A stretch of DNA of 64,000 nt from Aestuariivirga litoralis (lineage in GTDB: Bacteria; Pseudomonadota; Alphaproteobacteria; Rhizobiales; Aestuariivirgaceae), in assembly GCF_003234965.1 (NCBI RefSeq), contig NZ_QKVK01000004.1, forward strand, positions 301,038 through 365,037, read 5' to 3'. Each line of letters opens with the position of its first letter. Position 1 is the first letter of the stretch. Positions 49,768-61,093 of the stretch are shown in pieces. The position numbers and the translations under genes are program-made. The notes beneath the pieces are model-generated. The model did not search any database. It was not told the DNA's origin and was given only the letters and a program-made list of their open reading frames with translations.

Positions 49768-50193
49768 TCAGGCGGCGGCTTCCGCGCTGTCCTCACCCTT
49801 CTGGGACGGGCCGGAATCCAGGCCGCGGGCGTTGACGTCGCGGTCAACGAACTCGATCACCGCCATCGGGGCCTGGTCGCCATAGCGGAAGCCGGCCTTC
49901 ATGATGCGCAGGTAGCCGCCGCTGCGGGCGCCATAGCGCTTGGCCAGCACGTCGAACAGCTTCTTGACCTGGGTCTCGTCGCGCACCTGGGCCAGCGCCT
50001 GGCGGCGGGCGTGCAGGCCACCCTGCTTACCCAGCGTCACCAGCTTCTCGACCACCGGACGGAGGTCCTTGGCCTTGGGCAGCGTCGTGACGATCTGCTC
50101 ATGCTTGATCAAAGCAGCAGCCATGTTGGCGAACATCGCCTCGCGATGCTCGGCCGTGCGGTTGAACCGGCGGCCCCTGAAACCATGACGCAT
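49768..50193 (-). CDS. rplQ: 50S ribosomal protein L17
   Basis: 141 residues starting [17 protein letters not shown], the L17 signature. A C-terminal extension of about 20 residues ([14 protein letters not shown]) goes beyond the E. coli length. It is the last gene of the superoperon, 54 bases after rpoA, and followed by a hairpin. Confidence 0.98.
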   Translation of the reverse strand: MRHGFRGRRFNRTAEHREAMFANMAAALIKHEQIVTTLPKAKDLRPVVEKLVTLGKQGGLHARRQALAQVRDETQVKKLFDVLAKRYGARSGGYLRIMKAGFRYGDQAPMAVIEFVDRDVNARGLDSGPSQKGEDSAEAAA

Positions 50194-50247
50194 AACCGTT
50201 CTCCTTCAATTCCCGGCGCGGCCCGAAGCCAGGCGCCGTTCGGGTTC

Positions 50248-51270
50248 TCAATAATGTTGTTCGTACTTCTTGGCCAGCTCTTCGATGTTCTCGGGCGGCC
50301 AGTTCGGCACTTCCATGCCGAGGTGCAGCCCCATCTGGGCCAGGACTTCCTTGATCTCGTTGAGCGACTTGCGGCCGAAGTTCGGGGTGCGCAGCATCTC
50401 GGCTTCGGTCTTCTGGATCAGGTCGCCGATATAGACGATGTTGTCGTTCTTCAGGCAGTTGGCGGAGCGCACGGAAAGCTCCAGCTCGTCCACCTTCTTG
50501 AGCAGCGCCGCGTTGAACTCGAGCTCGGGGCGCGACTCCTCGATCACCGCCTTGGACGGCTCCGAGAAGTTGATGAACACCGACAGCTGGTCCTGCAGGA
50601 TGCGGGCGGCATAGGCCACGGCATCCTCGGGGCTGACCGAGCCATCGGTCTCGACGTTCATGATCAGCTTGTCATAGTCGAGGATCTGGCCCTCGCGGGT
50701 GTTCTCGATCTTGAACGACACGCGCTTCACCGGGCTGTAGATCGAGTCGACCGGGATCAGGCCGATCGGCGCATCTTCCGGACGGTTGCGTTCGGCCGAG
50801 ACATAGCCCTTGCCGGTGGCGACGGTGAACTCGATGCGGATCTCGGCACCCTCGTCCAGCGTACAGATCACGTGCTCGGGGTTCAGGATCTGGATGTCGC
50901 CGGAGGTCTGGATGTCGCCGGCGCGGACCACGCCCGGGCCGTCCTTGCGCAGCATCAGGCGCTTGGGGCCCTCGCCCTGCATGCCGATGGCGATTTCCTT
51001 GATGTTCAGGATCATGTCGGTGACGTCTTCGCGCACACCGGCGATCGAGGAGAATTCATGCAGCACGCCGTCGATGTGGACGGAGGTGACAGCAGCACCC
51101 TGGAGCGAAGAAAGGAGGATGCGGCGCAGCGCGTTGCCCAGCGTCGTGCCGAAGCCGCGCTCGAGCGGCTCGGCCACGAAGGTCGCGATGCGGCGGCGGT
51201 CGCGGCCCGGCTGCACATCGAGCTTCGACGGACGGATCAGTTCCTGCCAGTTCTTCTGGTTGACTTGCAT
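50248..51270 (-). CDS. rpoA: DNA-directed RNA polymerase subunit alpha
   Basis: 340 residues. The N-terminal domain (about 1-235, [20 protein letters not shown]) dimerises and assembles beta and beta'; the C-terminal domain (about 260-320, [14 protein letters not shown]) contacts UP elements and activators. The 110-base gap to rpsK contains an 8-bp hairpin (51297-51317); rpsD is absent here, as usual in Alphaproteobacteria. Confidence 0.98.
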   Translation of the reverse strand: MQVNQKNWQELIRPSKLDVQPGRDRRRIATFVAEPLERGFGTTLGNALRRILLSSLQGAAVTSVHIDGVLHEFSSIAGVREDVTDMILNIKEIAIGMQGEGPKRLMLRKDGPGVVRAGDIQTSGDIQILNPEHVICTLDEGAEIRIEFTVATGKGYVSAERNRPEDAPIGLIPVDSIYSPVKRVSFKIENTREGQILDYDKLIMNVETDGSVSPEDAVAYAARILQDQLSVFINFSEPSKAVIEESRPELEFNAALLKKVDELELSVRSANCLKNDNIVYIGDLIQKTEAEMLRTPNFGRKSLNEIKEVLAQMGLHLGMEVPNWPPENIEELAKKYEQHY

Positions 51271-51380
51271 CTTCTTGTGCTTCCTGTCGAAAATCCGGCT
51301 CCCCGGTCAGGGGAGCCCAAGTTTTCACAAAGATAACGATGAGCCGGCCCGAAATCGCGGGACGGCGGCGGGCAGCGTGG

Positions 51381-51770
51381 TTAGACGCGGCGGCGCTTGG
51401 GCGGGCGGCAGCCGTTGTGCGGGATCGGCGTCACGTCGCGGATCGAGGTGACCTGAAGGCCGCAGGCCTGCAGCGCGCGGAGAGCCGACTCACGGCCCGC
51501 ACCCGGACCGCAAACCTCGACCTCGACGGTGCGCATGCCGTGCTCCATGGCGGCGCGGCCAACCTGCTCGGCAGCAACCTGGGCGGCATAGGGCGTCGAC
51601 TTGCGCGAACCCTTGAAGCCCAGCTTGCCCGAGGACGACCAGACGATGGCGTTGCCCTGGACGTCGGTGATGGTGATCATCGTGTTGTTGAACGACGAGT
51701 TCACGTGAACCACACCGGAGGAGATGTTCTTGCGCTCTTTGCGGCGCGGACGTGCAGCTTCCTTAGCCAT
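51381..51770 (-). CDS. rpsK: 30S ribosomal protein S11
   Basis: 129 residues with [16 protein letters not shown] and the C-terminal [12 protein letters not shown] typical of S11, a platform protein near the mRNA exit. It is 13 bases downstream of rpsM. Confidence 0.98.
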   Translation of the reverse strand: MAKEAARPRRKERKNISSGVVHVNSSFNNTMITITDVQGNAIVWSSSGKLGFKGSRKSTPYAAQVAAEQVGRAAMEHGMRTVEVEVCGPGAGRESALRALQACGLQVTSIRDVTPIPHNGCRPPKRRRV

Positions 51771-51783
51771 GTTCTTTCAGCCT

Positions 51784-52152
51784 TTACTTCTTCTTGCCGG
51801 CGATTGCCTTGGCGGGACCCTTGCGGGTGCGGGCGTTGGTGTGGGTGCGCTGGCCGCGGACGGGCAGGCCCTTGCGGTGACGCAGGCCGCGGTAGCAGCC
51901 CAGGTCGACGAGGCGCTTGATGTTGATCGAGACTTCGCGGCGCAGGTCGCCCTCGACCACGTAGTCGCGGTCGATCACTTCGCGGATCGCCAGGACTTCG
52001 GCGTCCGAGAGCTCGTTGACGCGCTTGGTCGGCTCGATCTTCGTCTTGTCGCAGATCTCGACCGCGTTCACCGGGCCGATGCCATAGATATAGCGGAGCG
52101 AGATCGCCACCGGCTTGTTGGTCGGAATGTTGACGCCTGCAATACGGGCCAC
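51784..52152 (-). CDS. rpsM: 30S ribosomal protein S13
   Basis: 122 residues starting [14 protein letters not shown]; it sits in the 30S head and contacts P-site tRNA. I chose GTG 52152, which has AGGAGA six bases upstream, over the ATG at 52170, which would add six unusual residues. The 200-base gap to adk upstream has no rpmJ gene. Confidence 0.97.
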   Translation of the reverse strand: MARIAGVNIPTNKPVAISLRYIYGIGPVNAVEICDKTKIEPTKRVNELSDAEVLAIREVIDRDYVVEGDLRREVSINIKRLVDLGCYRGLRHRKGLPVRGQRTHTNARTRKGPAKAIAGKKK

Positions 52153-52352
52153 GCCTGTTCTCCTAATCACTTCAACGGTTTAAGCCGTTGACTTCGCATC
52201 TGTTTTCAGCATTCGACCGGGTGCTTGCAAAGGCATGAGGCCGTACCCCAAGGGGTCGTTCCCCCTGAAGCCAGCCTGTCCTCGACCGAGATTGGCGCTG
52301 TCTCTAGAGGGGAATCGCTTGCGCGTCAACTCCAGAACGCCAAATCGGGGTC

Positions 52353-53003
52353 TCAAACGCCCTTCAACACACCTTCGATCTGGCGGGTCACCTGCGTGAT
52401 GTCCGCCATGCCGTCGATCGTCTTCAGCTTGCCCGTCCCGCCATAATACTGCACCAGCGGCGCGGTCTGCTTGTTGTAGACAGCGAGGCGGTCACGGACC
52501 GTTTTCTCGTTGTCGTCGGCGCGGCGCGTGAACTGGGTTCCCCCGCACACATCGCACACACCTGAAACCTTGGGTTGCTCGAACCGGTCGTGATAGCCCT
52601 TGCCGCACTTGGCGCAGGTATACCGCCCGGTGATGCGCTCCACGAGCGCCTCGTCATCCACCTTCATCTCGATCACGGCATCAAGCTTGAGGCCCTTGCC
52701 GGTGAGCATCTTGTCCAGCGCCTCGGCCTGGGCCGTGTTGCGCGGGAAGCCGTCGAGGATGAAGCCCTTCGTCACGTCGGGCTGGTCGAGCCGGTCGGCG
52801 ATGATGCCGACCACCACGGCGTCCGGCACGAGTTCGCCCCGGTCCATGATCTCCTTGGCCTTGCGGCCCGTCTCGGTTCCGGCGGCGACAGCGGCGCGCA
52901 GCATGTCTCCGGTGGAGAGCTGCTTCATGCCGTGCTTGTCCTCGATCAGCTTGGCCTGTGTGCCTTTGCCGGCGCCCGGAGGCCCGAGAAGAATGATGTT
53001 CAC
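52353..53003 (-). CDS. adk: adenylate kinase, zinc-LID type
   Basis: 216 residues converting ATP and AMP to two ADP. P-loop GPPGAGKGT; the long LID carries Cys130, Cys133, Cys150 and Cys153, a structural zinc site absent in E. coli Adk. ATG overlaps the secY stop (ATGA). Location between secY and rpsM is the standard spc-operon position. Confidence 0.98.
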   Translation of the reverse strand: MNIILLGPPGAGKGTQAKLIEDKHGMKQLSTGDMLRAAVAAGTETGRKAKEIMDRGELVPDAVVVGIIADRLDQPDVTKGFILDGFPRNTAQAEALDKMLTGKGLKLDAVIEMKVDDEALVERITGRYTCAKCGKGYHDRFEQPKVSGVCDVCGGTQFTRRADDNEKTVRDRLAVYNKQTAPLVQYYGGTGKLKTIDGMADITQVTRQIEGVLKGV

Positions 53004-54331
53004 CGCTTGCTACCCCTGAGCTTGGACTTCCTGATCAGGCCCTCATATTGCTGGGCCAGAAGGTGTCCCTGCACCTGGGCAACGGTATCCATGGTCACGC
53101 TCACCACGATCAGCAGCGAGGTGCCGCCGAAGTAGAAGGGAACGCCCGTGTAGCCGATGAGGAATTCAGGCAACAAGCACACCACCACCAGATAAAGCGC
53201 ACCGATGAGGGTAATGCGAGTCAGCACATAGTCGATGTATTCCGCCGTCCGCTCGCCCGGCCGGATGCCGGGGATGAACCCGCCGTATTTCTTCAGGTTA
53301 TCCGCCGTCTCGACCGGGTTGAACATGATCGAGGTGTAGAAGAAGGCGAAGAAGATGATGAGCAGCGCATAGAGCAGCAGGAACAGCGGCTGGCCATGGC
53401 TCAGCATGGCGGTCAGCGAGTTCAGCCACTCCGGCCCCTGCCCCTTTGCGAAATTGGCAACAGTGATGGGCAGCAGCAGCAGCGAGGAGGCGAAGATCGG
53501 CGGGATGACGCCCGACGTGTTCAGCTTCAGCGGCATGTGCGAGCTTTCGCCCTGGAACATCTTGTTGCCGACCTGGCGCTTCGGGTACTGGATCAGCAGC
53601 CGGCGCTGGGCGCGCTCCATCAGCACGATGAAGGCGATGACGGCGAAGGCCAGCACGATGATCGCGAGGATCACGAAGGTCGACACCTGGCCGGTGCGCC
53701 CCATTTCCAGAAGGCCCGCGATGCCGCTCGGCAGGTTGGCCACGATGCCGGCGAAGATGATGAGCGAGATGCCGTTGCCGATGCCGCGCGAGGTGATCTG
53801 CTCACCCAGCCACATCAGGAACACCGTGCCGCCGGTGAGCGTGATGACGGTGGAGATGCGGAAGAACATGCCCGGGTCGACGACCAGGCCCGCCTGCCCC
53901 TCGAGGCCGACGGCAATGCCGTAGGACTGCAGCGCCGCGAGCAGCACCGTGCCGTAGCGGGTATATTGGTTGATCTTCTTGCGGCCCTGCTCGCCTTCCT
54001 TCTTCAGCGCTTCGAGCTGCGGGGAGACCGAGCTCATCAGCTGGATGATGATGGAGGCCGAGATATACGGCATGATGTTGAGGGCGAAGATCGCCATGCG
54101 GCCGAGCGCGCCGCCGGCCAGGTTGTTCACCCAGCCCAGGATGCCGTTGGAGTTCTGCGCGGCGAACTTCGCGAGCTGGATCGCGTCGATGCCGGGAATG
54201 GGAATATAGCTGCCGAGGCGATAGACGATAAGCGCGCCGAGCGTGAACCAGATCCGCTTCTTCAAGTCTTCCGACTTGGCGAGCGCACCGAAGTTCAGGT
54301 TGGCGGCAAGTTGTTCTGCGGCTGATGCCAT
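53000..54331 (-). CDS. secY: Sec translocon subunit SecY
   Basis: 443 residues with ten predicted membrane helices; channel-forming protein of the SecYEG translocase. [11 protein letters not shown] in the first part and the [19 protein letters not shown] loop are conserved. It follows rplO by 62 bases and overlaps adk. Confidence 0.98.
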   Translation of the reverse strand: MASAAEQLAANLNFGALAKSEDLKKRIWFTLGALIVYRLGSYIPIPGIDAIQLAKFAAQNSNGILGWVNNLAGGALGRMAIFALNIMPYISASIIIQLMSSVSPQLEALKKEGEQGRKKINQYTRYGTVLLAALQSYGIAVGLEGQAGLVVDPGMFFRISTVITLTGGTVFLMWLGEQITSRGIGNGISLIIFAGIVANLPSGIAGLLEMGRTGQVSTFVILAIIVLAFAVIAFIVLMERAQRRLLIQYPKRQVGNKMFQGESSHMPLKLNTSGVIPPIFASSLLLLPITVANFAKGQGPEWLNSLTAMLSHGQPLFLLLYALLIIFFAFFYTSIMFNPVETADNLKKYGGFIPGIRPGERTAEYIDYVLTRITLIGALYLVVVCLLPEFLIGYTGVPFYFGGTSLLIVVSVTMDTVAQVQGHLLAQQYEGLIRKSKLRGSKR

Positions 54332-54393
54332 GTCTTCGTCCTCGCAAAGGTCTGAGGGCCCCTATGTGGGGCCCCCGACCAATGCCTGCAAGC

Positions 54394-54879
54394 TTACTTC
54401 GCGTCCGGGGCCTTCTCGGCGGGCTTCAGCATCTTGACCGAGCCGCCGGCCTTCTCGACCGCCGCAACGGCGCCGGCCGTGGCGTGATAGACCTCGAAGG
54501 CAACCTTGGACTTGAGCGTGCCCTTGCCGAGCAGGCGGACGCCGCCCTTGGGCGCCGAGATGACGCCGGCGGCGACGAGCGCCGCGGCATTCACCGTCTG
54601 ACCCGCATCGAGGCGCTTCGAATCGATGGCGGCCTGCACCAGCGACAGATTGACCTCATTGTATTCCACCTGGTTCGGCTTGTTGAAGCCGCGCTTCGGC
54701 AGACGACGATAGATCGGCATCTGGCCGCCTTCGAAGCCGGCCTTGGCGCCGCCCTTGCGGGCCGTCTGGCCCTTGCCGCCACGGCCCGCGGTCTTGCCGA
54801 GGCCGGAACCGATGCCGCGGCCCACACGCTTCCTGGCGTGCTTGGAACCGGGATTGTCGGCGATCTCATTGAGCTTCAT
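54394..54879 (-). CDS. rplO: 50S ribosomal protein L15
   Basis: 161 residues. [20 protein letters not shown] and the Gly-rich [19 protein letters not shown] define L15, an early 50S assembly protein. A Lys-rich tail of about ten residues extends past the E. coli length. 12 bases after rpmD. Confidence 0.98.
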   Translation of the reverse strand: MKLNEIADNPGSKHARKRVGRGIGSGLGKTAGRGGKGQTARKGGAKAGFEGGQMPIYRRLPKRGFNKPNQVEYNEVNLSLVQAAIDSKRLDAGQTVNAAALVAAGVISAPKGGVRLLGKGTLKSKVAFEVYHATAGAVAAVEKAGGSVKMLKPAEKAPDAK

Positions 54880-54891
54880 GGTCGCTCTTCC

Positions 54892-55092
54892 TTATTCCAC
54901 GACGCGCACGAGGTGCGCGACCTTGGCGATCATGCCACGAACCGCCGGGGTGTCCTGGAGGGTCGAGGTCTTGTTCATCTTGTTGAGGCCGAGACCGACC
55001 AGCGTTGCGCGCTGTTCGGCGGGGCGGCGCGCGGGGCTGCCGACCTGCTGGATCGTGACCGTCTTGGAGGCTTTCGCCGGGGCTTTCGCCAT
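54892..55092 (-). CDS. rpmD: 50S ribosomal protein L30
   Basis: 66 residues; [12 protein letters not shown] and [16 protein letters not shown] are the L30 core. The short Ala/Lys N-terminal arm (AKAPAKASK) is a few residues longer than in E. coli. Between rpsE and rplO. Confidence 0.97.
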   Translation of the reverse strand: MAKAPAKASKTVTIQQVGSPARRPAEQRATLVGLGLNKMNKTSTLQDTPAVRGMIAKVAHLVRVVE

Positions 55093-55106
55093 GATCAGTT
55101 TCCTTC

Positions 55107-55676
55107 TTACTCGGCCACGGCCGAGCCGCCGCGGCGGCCAAGCACGTCAGCGACCTTCTTGCCGCGGCGAGAGGCGACGGCGCGGGGGCTCGTCTGCTTC
55201 TTCAGCGCGTCGAAGGTGGCGCGGACCATGTTGTAGGGGTTGGACGAGCCCTTGGACTTGGCAACCACGTCCTGCATGCCCACCGACTCGAAGACGGCGC
55301 GCATCGGGCCGCCGGCGATGATGCCGGTGCCGGGAGGAGCGGTGCGCAGCGTCACCTTGCCCGCACCCCAGCGGCCGTCGATGTCATGGTGCAGCGTGCG
55401 GCCTTCGCGCAGCGGCACGCGGATCAGGCCGCGCTTCGCCGACTCGGTGGCCTTGCGCACGGCTTCCGGCACTTCACGCGCCTTGCCATGGCCGAAGCCC
55501 ACGCGGCCCTTCTGGTCGCCGACGACGACGAGAGCTGCAAAGCCGAAGCGCTTGCCGCCCTTCACCACCTTGGCGACGCGGTTGATGTGGACGAGCTTGT
55601 CGATGAACTCGCTGTCGCGCTCTTCGCGGTTGTCACGGTCCTTGCGGCCACCGTGCTCCGAACGTTCCTTAGCCAT
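55107..55676 (-). CDS. rpsE: 30S ribosomal protein S5
   Basis: 189 residues, longer than E. coli (167) at both ends. The core [17 protein letters not shown] and [16 protein letters not shown] is present. S5 affects decoding fidelity with S4. 29 bases after rplR. Confidence 0.98.
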   Translation of the reverse strand: MAKERSEHGGRKDRDNREERDSEFIDKLVHINRVAKVVKGGKRFGFAALVVVGDQKGRVGFGHGKAREVPEAVRKATESAKRGLIRVPLREGRTLHHDIDGRWGAGKVTLRTAPPGTGIIAGGPMRAVFESVGMQDVVAKSKGSSNPYNMVRATFDALKKQTSPRAVASRRGKKVADVLGRRGGSAVAE

Positions 55677-55705
55677 ATTGCTTTCCGCCTATCTTTCGCC
55701 GGAGA

Positions 55706-56062
55706 TTAGAAGTTCAGGCCGCCCTCGCGGGCAGCGTCTGCGAGCGCCTTGACGCGCCCGTGATAGAGATAGCCGCCGCGGTCGAACACGACGTCCTTGA
55801 CGCCGGCCTTGATCGCGCGCTCGGCGATGAGCTTGCCGATCGCAGCCGCGGCGTCCTTGTCGGCGCCGGTCTTGATCGTGCCCTTCACGTCCTTCTCGAG
55901 CGAGGACGCAGCGGCAACCGTCACGCCCTTCGTATCGTCGATGATCTGGGCATAGATGTTCTTGGACGAGCGGAACACCGACAGCCGGGGACGAAGCGCA
56001 CCACGTGCCGCGAGCGCCTTGCGGACGCGGGCCTTGCGCAGGTCTTGAGATTTCGTAGCCAT
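55706..56062 (-). CDS. rplR: 50S ribosomal protein L18
   Basis: 118 residues binding 5S rRNA. Starts [17 protein letters not shown]. The in-frame ATG at 56068 directly follows its AAGGG, too close, so ATG 56062 (spacing 6) is chosen. 9 bases after rplF. Confidence 0.96.
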   Translation of the reverse strand: MATKSQDLRKARVRKALAARGALRPRLSVFRSSKNIYAQIIDDTKGVTVAAASSLEKDVKGTIKTGADKDAAAAIGKLIAERAIKAGVKDVVFDRGGYLYHGRVKALADAAREGGLNF

Positions 56063-56071
56063 GGCCATCCC

Positions 56072-56605
56072 TTACTTCTTCTTGCCTTCCTTGCGGAAGA
56101 TGTATTCGCCGGCGTACTTGACGCCCTTGCCCTTGTAGGGCTCGGGGCCACGGTAGTCGCGGATTTCAGCCGCAACCTGGCCGACGCGCTGCTTGTCGAT
56201 GCCGGTGATCACGATCTCGGTGGGCTTCGGCGTCTTGATGTCGATGCCATCCGGGATCGGATAATTGATGTCGTGGCTGTAGCCGAGTGCCAGGTTGAGC
56301 GTCTTGCCCTGGGCGGCCGCACGATAGCCGACGCCGGTGATCTCGAGAGTCTTGGAGTAACCCTCGGTGACGCCCTTGATCATGTTGGCGATCATGGTGC
56401 GGGACATGCCCCAGGCCGAACGCGCCAGCTTGGTCTTGTCCTTCGGGTCGACCTTGACGGCGCCCTCTTCCATCTTCGCGATCACCTGGTCGGTGAGCAC
56501 GAACTTCAGTTCGCCCTTGGGGCCCTTGACCGACACGTTGGCGCCGGCAAGGTTGACGGTCACGCCGGCCGGTACGGGAACTGGTTTCTTTCCGATACGA
56601 GACAT
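56072..56605 (-). CDS. rplF: 50S ribosomal protein L6
   Basis: 177 residues from ATG 56605 ([14 protein letters not shown]). The C-terminal [13 protein letters not shown] is the L6 signature near the factor-binding site. The longer open frame upstream runs into rpsH and is not coding. 10 bases after rpsH. Confidence 0.98.
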   Translation of the reverse strand: MSRIGKKPVPVPAGVTVNLAGANVSVKGPKGELKFVLTDQVIAKMEEGAVKVDPKDKTKLARSAWGMSRTMIANMIKGVTEGYSKTLEITGVGYRAAAQGKTLNLALGYSHDINYPIPDGIDIKTPKPTEIVITGIDKQRVGQVAAEIRDYRGPEPYKGKGVKYAGEYIFRKEGKKK

Positions 56606-56615
56606 GTGAGTGACC

Positions 56616-57014
56616 TCAGAACACGGTGCAGAGAACTTCGCCGCCCACATTGTGGGTGCGGGCGTCGGCATCCGACATCACACCCTTGGGCGTCGAAAGG
56701 ATCGAGATGCCGAGGCCGTTGTACACGGTCGGCAGCGAGCCCACGGAAACATACACGCGGCGGCCGGGCTTCGACACACGGTGCAGCTCGCGGATCACCG
56801 GAGCGCCGTCGAAGTACTTCAGCTCAACCTCGATCTCGGCCTTGTTGTTGCCCAGCTGGACAACGGCGAAACCGCGGATGAAGCCCTCGCCCTGCAGCAC
56901 GTTCAGCACGTTCTCGCGCAGCTTGGAATGCGGCGTCGAAACCTTCGACTTGCCACGCTCCTGCGCGTTGCGGATACGAGTCAGCATATCGCCGATCGGA
57001 TCATTCACACTCAT
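56616..57014 (-). CDS. rpsH: 30S ribosomal protein S8
   Basis: 132 residues. [15 protein letters not shown] at the start and [16 protein letters not shown] towards the C-terminus define S8, which binds 16S rRNA and in E. coli represses the spc operon message. 25 bases after rpsN. Confidence 0.98.
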   Translation of the reverse strand: MSVNDPIGDMLTRIRNAQERGKSKVSTPHSKLRENVLNVLQGEGFIRGFAVVQLGNNKAEIEVELKYFDGAPVIRELHRVSKPGRRVYVSVGSLPTVYNGLGISILSTPKGVMSDADARTHNVGGEVLCTVF

Positions 57015-57039
57015 TCTTCTCTCCTGAAGTCCGTATCTG

Positions 57040-57345
57040 TTACCAGCTCGACTTGACCATGCCGGGGATCAGACCCTGGTTGGCCATCTCGCGAAGCGCC
57101 AGACGCGACATCTTGACTTTACGATAAAAGGCACGCGGGCGGCCCGTAACCTCACAGCGGTTGCGGATCCGGTTCTTGGCGGAGTTGCGCGGCAGCTCGG
57201 CAAGCTTGAGCTGGGCCGTGAAGCGCTCCTCCATGGTGACATCCTTGTTCTGGATGATCGCCTTCAGCTTCGCACGCTTGTTGGCGTACTGCTTCACCAT
57301 CTTGCGGCGGCGGTTGTTCTTCTCTACCGAGCTCGTCTTAGCCAT
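57040..57345 (-). CDS. rpsN: 30S ribosomal protein S14 (zinc-free type)
   Basis: 101 residues, the long form without the CxxC zinc motifs. [16 protein letters not shown] and the end [11 protein letters not shown] are diagnostic. Located between rplE and rpsH, 27 bases from the former. Confidence 0.98.
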   Translation of the reverse strand: MAKTSSVEKNNRRRKMVKQYANKRAKLKAIIQNKDVTMEERFTAQLKLAELPRNSAKNRIRNRCEVTGRPRAFYRKVKMSRLALREMANQGLIPGMVKSSW

Positions 57346-57372
57346 ATGGGCTTTACCTCGACTTGAACTATC

Positions 57373-58059
57373 TTAAGCGGCCTTGCGGGCCGGCTTGCGG
57401 AACGGGAAGTTGAAGGCATCGATCAGCGCGCGGGCCTCGGCGTCATTCTTCGCCGTGGTGCAGATGATGATGTCCATGCCCCAGACGCGATCGATCTTGT
57501 CGTAGTCGATCTCCGGGAAAATGATGTGTTCCTTGATGCCGAAGGCGTAGTTGCCGTTGCCATCGAAGGAGCGGTCGGTCAGGCCGCGGAAGTCGCGAAC
57601 GCGCGGCAGCGCGATGTTGATGAGCCTGTCGAGGAACTCATACATGCGAACCTTGCGGAGCGTCACCTTGGTGCCGATCGCCAGGTTCTCGCGGATCTTG
57701 AACTGCGCGATGGCCTTCCTCGACTTGGTGATCACGGGCTTCTGGCCGGCGATCTTCTCCAGTTCCGAGGCGGCGACCTGCACCAGCTTCGAGTCCGTGG
57801 TGGCCTCGCCCACGCCCATGTTCAGAACGATCTTGGTGATCTTCGGAACCTGCATGGCGTTGTCATAGCCGAACTGCTTGATCAGCGCCGGGCGGACGAC
57901 CTCGTCATAGTGCTTGCGCAGGCGCGGCACGTAGTCGGCCGGCACGGCCTCCGAGCCCGGAGCTGCCTTCGCGACGGGAGCAGCCTTTTCGGCCTTCTTC
58001 GCCTTGGCCTCGGCGGCGGGCTTCTTCGCCGCGGCCTTCTTTGCCTCTTCCTTAGCCAT
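57373..58059 (-). CDS. rplE: 50S ribosomal protein L5 with Ala/Lys-rich N-terminal extension
   Basis: 228 residues, about 45 more than usual. The canonical start [13 protein letters not shown] begins near residue 43; the preceding part is almost only Ala, Lys, Glu and Pro. The core ([14 protein letters not shown], 5S rRNA and P-tRNA contact) is normal. No better internal start exists near residue 40, and the ATG at 58059 overlaps the rplX stop, which supports the extension being translated. Confidence 0.96.
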   Translation of the reverse strand: MAKEEAKKAAAKKPAAEAKAKKAEKAAPVAKAAPGSEAVPADYVPRLRKHYDEVVRPALIKQFGYDNAMQVPKITKIVLNMGVGEATTDSKLVQVAASELEKIAGQKPVITKSRKAIAQFKIRENLAIGTKVTLRKVRMYEFLDRLINIALPRVRDFRGLTDRSFDGNGNYAFGIKEHIIFPEIDYDKIDRVWGMDIIICTTAKNDAEARALIDAFNFPFRKPARKAA

Positions 58060-58375
58060 CGATCACTTCTCCCGAACGCTTGGCGACGCGCACCTTCTTG
58101 CCGTCACCCAGGGTCTTGTAGCCCACACGGGTCGGCTTGCCGTCCTTGGGGTCGATCAGAGCCAGGTTCGAAACCTGGATCGGAAGCTCCTTGGAGACGA
58201 TGCCGCCTTCCTGGGCCGCGGTCTGCTTCTGGTGGCGCTTGGCCACGTTGATGCCGCGCACCACGGCGCGGTTTTCGGACGGGATAGTGCGAATGACTTC
58301 GCCCTGCTTGCCCTTGTCCTTGCCGGTAATGACGACGACCTTGTCGCCCTTACGGATCTTGAGTTTCGCCGACAT
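58052..58375 (-). CDS. rplX: 50S ribosomal protein L24
   Basis: 107 residues starting [20 protein letters not shown], the KOW motif of L24, an assembly initiator. ATG 58375 overlaps the rplN stop by one base and its end overlaps rplE by 8 bases. Confidence 0.97.
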   Translation of the reverse strand: MSAKLKIRKGDKVVVITGKDKGKQGEVIRTIPSENRAVVRGINVAKRHQKQTAAQEGGIVSKELPIQVSNLALIDPKDGKPTRVGYKTLGDGKKVRVAKRSGEVIDG

Positions 58376-58743
58376 CAAAGCACCTCCGGTGCAAGCGAAA
58401 TGATCTTCATCTGGTTCTTGGCGCGCAGCTCGCGCGGCACGGGCCCGAAGATACGGGTGCCGACCGGCTCGCCCTGCGCATTGATCAGGACGGCGGCATT
58501 GCGGTCGAAGCGGATCACCGAGCCATCCGCGCGGCGGATGTCCTTGGCGGTGCGCACCACGATGGCCTTCATCACCGTGCCCTTCTTGACGCGGCCACGC
58601 GGAATGGCTTCCTTGATCGACACCACGATGATGTCGCCGACGGAGGCATACTTGCGCTTCGAGCCGCCCAGCACCTTGATGCACTGGACCCGGCGGGCGC
58701 CGGAATTGTCCGCCACATCGAGATTGGTTTCTTGCTGGATCAT
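58375..58743 (-). CDS. rplN: 50S ribosomal protein L14
   Basis: 122 residues. [20 protein letters not shown] and [12 protein letters not shown] are the L14 core, which with L19 bridges to the 30S subunit. 45 bases after rpsQ. Confidence 0.98.
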   Translation of the reverse strand: MIQQETNLDVADNSGARRVQCIKVLGGSKRKYASVGDIIVVSIKEAIPRGRVKKGTVMKAIVVRTAKDIRRADGSVIRFDRNAAVLINAQGEPVGTRIFGPVPRELRAKNQMKIISLAPEVL

Positions 58744-58788
58744 CTGATCACCCGTTCACTCATGGAAGCCCTGGGGCCCCTGTTCTCT

Positions 58789-59037
58789 TTAAGCCTGACC
58801 CGCGGCGACCTTCTCGACGAGGGCCCAGCGCTTCTGCTTCGACAGCGGACGGGTTTCCTCGATGCGGACGATGTCACCGGCCTTGGCCTCGTTCTTCTCG
58901 TCGTGGGCGTGGTACTTCTTCGAAAGACGAACCGTCTTCTTGAGCACCGGGTGACGCAGGCGGCGCTCGACGAGCACGACGATGGTCTTGTCGTTCTTGT
59001 CGCTCACCACGACGCCCTGCAGGATGCGCTTCGGCAT
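58789..59037 (-). CDS. rpsQ: 30S ribosomal protein S17
   Basis: 82 residues. [20 protein letters not shown] and [19 protein letters not shown] define S17, an OB-fold 16S rRNA-binding protein. 11 bases after rpmC. Confidence 0.97.
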   Translation of the reverse strand: MPKRILQGVVVSDKNDKTIVVLVERRLRHPVLKKTVRLSKKYHAHDEKNEAKAGDIVRIEETRPLSKQKRWALVEKVAAGQA

Positions 59038-59048
59038 TCTATTCTCTC

Positions 59049-59243
59049 CTACTTCGCGGCGGCCTGCTGCGACTGCACCGTCTTGAGACGGGCGATGTCG
59101 CGGCGGATCTGGCGGATGCGCGCGGTGTTCTCAACCTGGCCCGTCGCCTTCTGGAAGCGCAGATTGAACTGCTCCTTCTTGAGCTTCAGGATTTCGTCCT
59201 GGACCTGGTCCTTGGTCATGACGCGGATGTCTGTGGCCTTCAT
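59049..59243 (-). CDS. rpmC: 50S ribosomal protein L29
   Basis: 64 residues from ATG 59243 ([17 protein letters not shown]). [15 protein letters not shown] and [14 protein letters not shown] give the two-helix hairpin located by the peptide exit. 13 bases after rplP. Confidence 0.97.
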   Translation of the reverse strand: MKATDIRVMTKDQVQDEILKLKKEQFNLRFQKATGQVENTARIRQIRRDIARLKTVQSQQAAAK

Positions 59244-59256
59244 GGCGGTCACCTTC

Positions 59257-59670
59257 TTATTCGCCGAGGCGCGCAACGAAGCGCGTCTTGATCGGGAGCT
59301 TGGCGGCGGCCAGCGAGAGCGACTCTTCCGCGACTTCGCGCGGAACGCCGTCGATCTCGAACAGCACGCGGCCGGGCTTCACACGGGCCGCCCAGTATTC
59401 CGTCGAACCCTTGCCGGAGCCCATGCGGACTTCGGCCGGCTTCTTGGAGACCGGCACGTCCGGGAACACGCGGATCCAGATGCGGCCGGCACGCTTCATG
59501 CCACGCGCAAGCGCGCGGCGGGCGGCCTCGATCTGGCGGGCGGTAAGACGGTCCGGCTCGACGGCCTTGAGGCCGAAGGCGCCGAAGTCCAGCGTGTTGC
59601 AGCTGGTCGACTTACCGTGGATGCGGCCCTTGAAGGCCTTGCGGAACTTGGTACGCTTTGGTTGCAGCAT
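59257..59670 (-). CDS. rplP: 50S ribosomal protein L16
   Basis: 137 residues starting [37 protein letters not shown] is the loop near the A site and peptidyl-transferase centre. 19 bases after rpsC. Confidence 0.98.
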   Translation of the reverse strand: MLQPKRTKFRKAFKGRIHGKSTSCNTLDFGAFGLKAVEPDRLTARQIEAARRALARGMKRAGRIWIRVFPDVPVSKKPAEVRMGSGKGSTEYWAARVKPGRVLFEIDGVPREVAEESLSLAAAKLPIKTRFVARLGE

Positions 59671-59689
59671 TTTCGCTAACCCTTAATCC

Positions 59690-60403
59690 TCAAGCCGCGT
59701 CGCGGTCACGGCGACCGCGCGAGGCGCCGGCATCGGCCGGTTCGTTCATGCGCTTGTCCTGCGCCATCGGATCGTGCTCAAGGATCTCGCCCTTGAAGAT
59801 CCAGACCTTCACACCATTGGTGCCATAGGTCGTGAAGGCGGTCGCCGTGCCGTAGTCCACGTCGGCGCGCAGCGTATGCAGCGGCACGCGGCCCTCGCGG
59901 TACCATTCGACACGGGCGATTTCGGCGCCGCCGAGGCGGCCCGAGCAGGTGATCTTGATGCCCTCGGCGCCCATGCGCTGCGCGGACTGCACCGCACGCT
60001 TCATGGCGCGGCGGAAGGCCACGCGGCGCTCGAGCTGCTGGGCGATGTTCTCGGCCACCAGCGTCGCGTCGACTTCGGGCTTGCGCACTTCAACGATGTT
60101 GAGGTGCACTTCCGAGCCGGTCATGTCCTGAACCTTCTTGCGAAGCTTCTCGATGTCCGCGCCCTTCTTGCCGATGACCACGCCGGGGCGGGCCGAGTAG
60201 ATCGTGACGCGGCACTTCTTGTGCGGACGCTCGATCAGGATCTTGGAGACGCCGGCCTGCTTCAGTTCCTTCTTGAGGTATTCGCGGATCGCGACGTCCT
60301 CGTGGAGCAGCTTGCCGTACTCGCGCGAGTTGGCGAACCAGCGGGAGTCCCAGGTGCGGTTGATACCGAGGCGCAGGCCGATCGGATTGACTTTCTGACC
60401 CAT
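59690..60403 (-). CDS. rpsC: 30S ribosomal protein S3
   Basis: 237 residues. [20 protein letters not shown] start, KH domain with [14 protein letters not shown], and the C-terminal half with [18 protein letters not shown]; lines the mRNA entry. The start overlaps the rplV stop by one base. Confidence 0.98.
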   Translation of the reverse strand: MGQKVNPIGLRLGINRTWDSRWFANSREYGKLLHEDVAIREYLKKELKQAGVSKILIERPHKKCRVTIYSARPGVVIGKKGADIEKLRKKVQDMTGSEVHLNIVEVRKPEVDATLVAENIAQQLERRVAFRRAMKRAVQSAQRMGAEGIKITCSGRLGGAEIARVEWYREGRVPLHTLRADVDYGTATAFTTYGTNGVKVWIFKGEILEHDPMAQDKRMNEPADAGASRGRRDRDAA

Positions 60404-60795
60404 CAGGCGGCCTCCTTGCTCTCTTCACGCACTTCGCGGACGATGATCGTCAGTTCGCTGAAGAACTTCTCGATGCGGCCCACGCGGCCACGCGCGTTGG
60501 GCATCCAGCGCTTCATGACCAGATTCTTGCCCACCCACGCCTGGGCGACGACCAGGTTGTTGATGTCGAGATCATGGTTGTTCTCGGCATTGGCGATCGC
60601 GGACTCGAGCGTCTTCTTGATGTCCTTGGCGATGCGGCGGCGCGAGAAGGTCAGATAGGCGAGCGCCTTGTCCACCTTCATGCCACGGATCTCCGAGGCC
60701 ACGTCATTGAGCTTGCGCGGCGAAATGCGGATCGACCGGGTCACGGCCTTCGCCTCGTTGTCCGGCAGAGCGCGCGGGCGTGCTTTCTTGCTCAT
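60403..60795 (-). CDS. rplV: 50S ribosomal protein L22
   Basis: 130 residues. [19 protein letters not shown] and the tunnel-reaching hairpin segment [14 protein letters not shown] are visible. Macrolide-resistance mutations occur in this loop in other bacteria; nothing unusual is seen here. 3 bases after rpsS. Confidence 0.98.
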   Translation of the reverse strand: MSKKARPRALPDNEAKAVTRSIRISPRKLNDVASEIRGMKVDKALAYLTFSRRRIAKDIKKTLESAIANAENNHDLDINNLVVAQAWVGKNLVMKRWMPNARGRVGRIEKFFSELTIIVREVREESKEAA

Positions 60796-60798
60796 GGC

Positions 60799-61083
60799 TT
60801 ACTTGCCTCCGGCTTTCTTGTCGCCGGCGGTGTGGCCATGGAAGGTCCGGGTCGGCGCGAACTCGCCGAGCTTGTGGCCCACCATTTCCTCCGACACGAG
60901 GACAGGAATGAACTTGTTGCCGTTGTGGACCTGGAACGTCAGGCCCACGAACTGCGGCAGGATGGTCGAACGGCGGGACCAGGTCTTGATGGCCTGGGCG
61001 CGTCCGCCGGTGCCGCGAGCGGCATCTGCCTTCTTGAGGAGATACCCGTCGACGAACGGGCCTTTCCATACAGAGCGTGTCAC
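60799..61083 (-). CDS. rpsS: 30S ribosomal protein S19
   Basis: 94 residues from GTG 61083 ([17 protein letters not shown]). [20 protein letters not shown] and [10 protein letters not shown] are the S19 core in the 30S head. 10 bases after rplB. Confidence 0.98.
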   Translation of the reverse strand: MTRSVWKGPFVDGYLLKKADAARGTGGRAQAIKTWSRRSTILPQFVGLTFQVHNGNKFIPVLVSEEMVGHKLGEFAPTRTFHGHTAGDKKAGGK

Positions 61084-61093
61084 GGTCTACCTC

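Noticed and set aside
51297..51317. Terminator between rpsK and rpoA
   Set aside because: There is an 8-bp hairpin but no U-run, and rpoA has no other evident promoter; read-through within the operon is more likely.
52153..52352. Missing rpmJ (L36) gene between adk and rpsM
   Set aside because: I looked for a short Lys/Arg/Cys-rich frame and saw none. Absence here is normal for Alphaproteobacteria, where rpmJ lies elsewhere.
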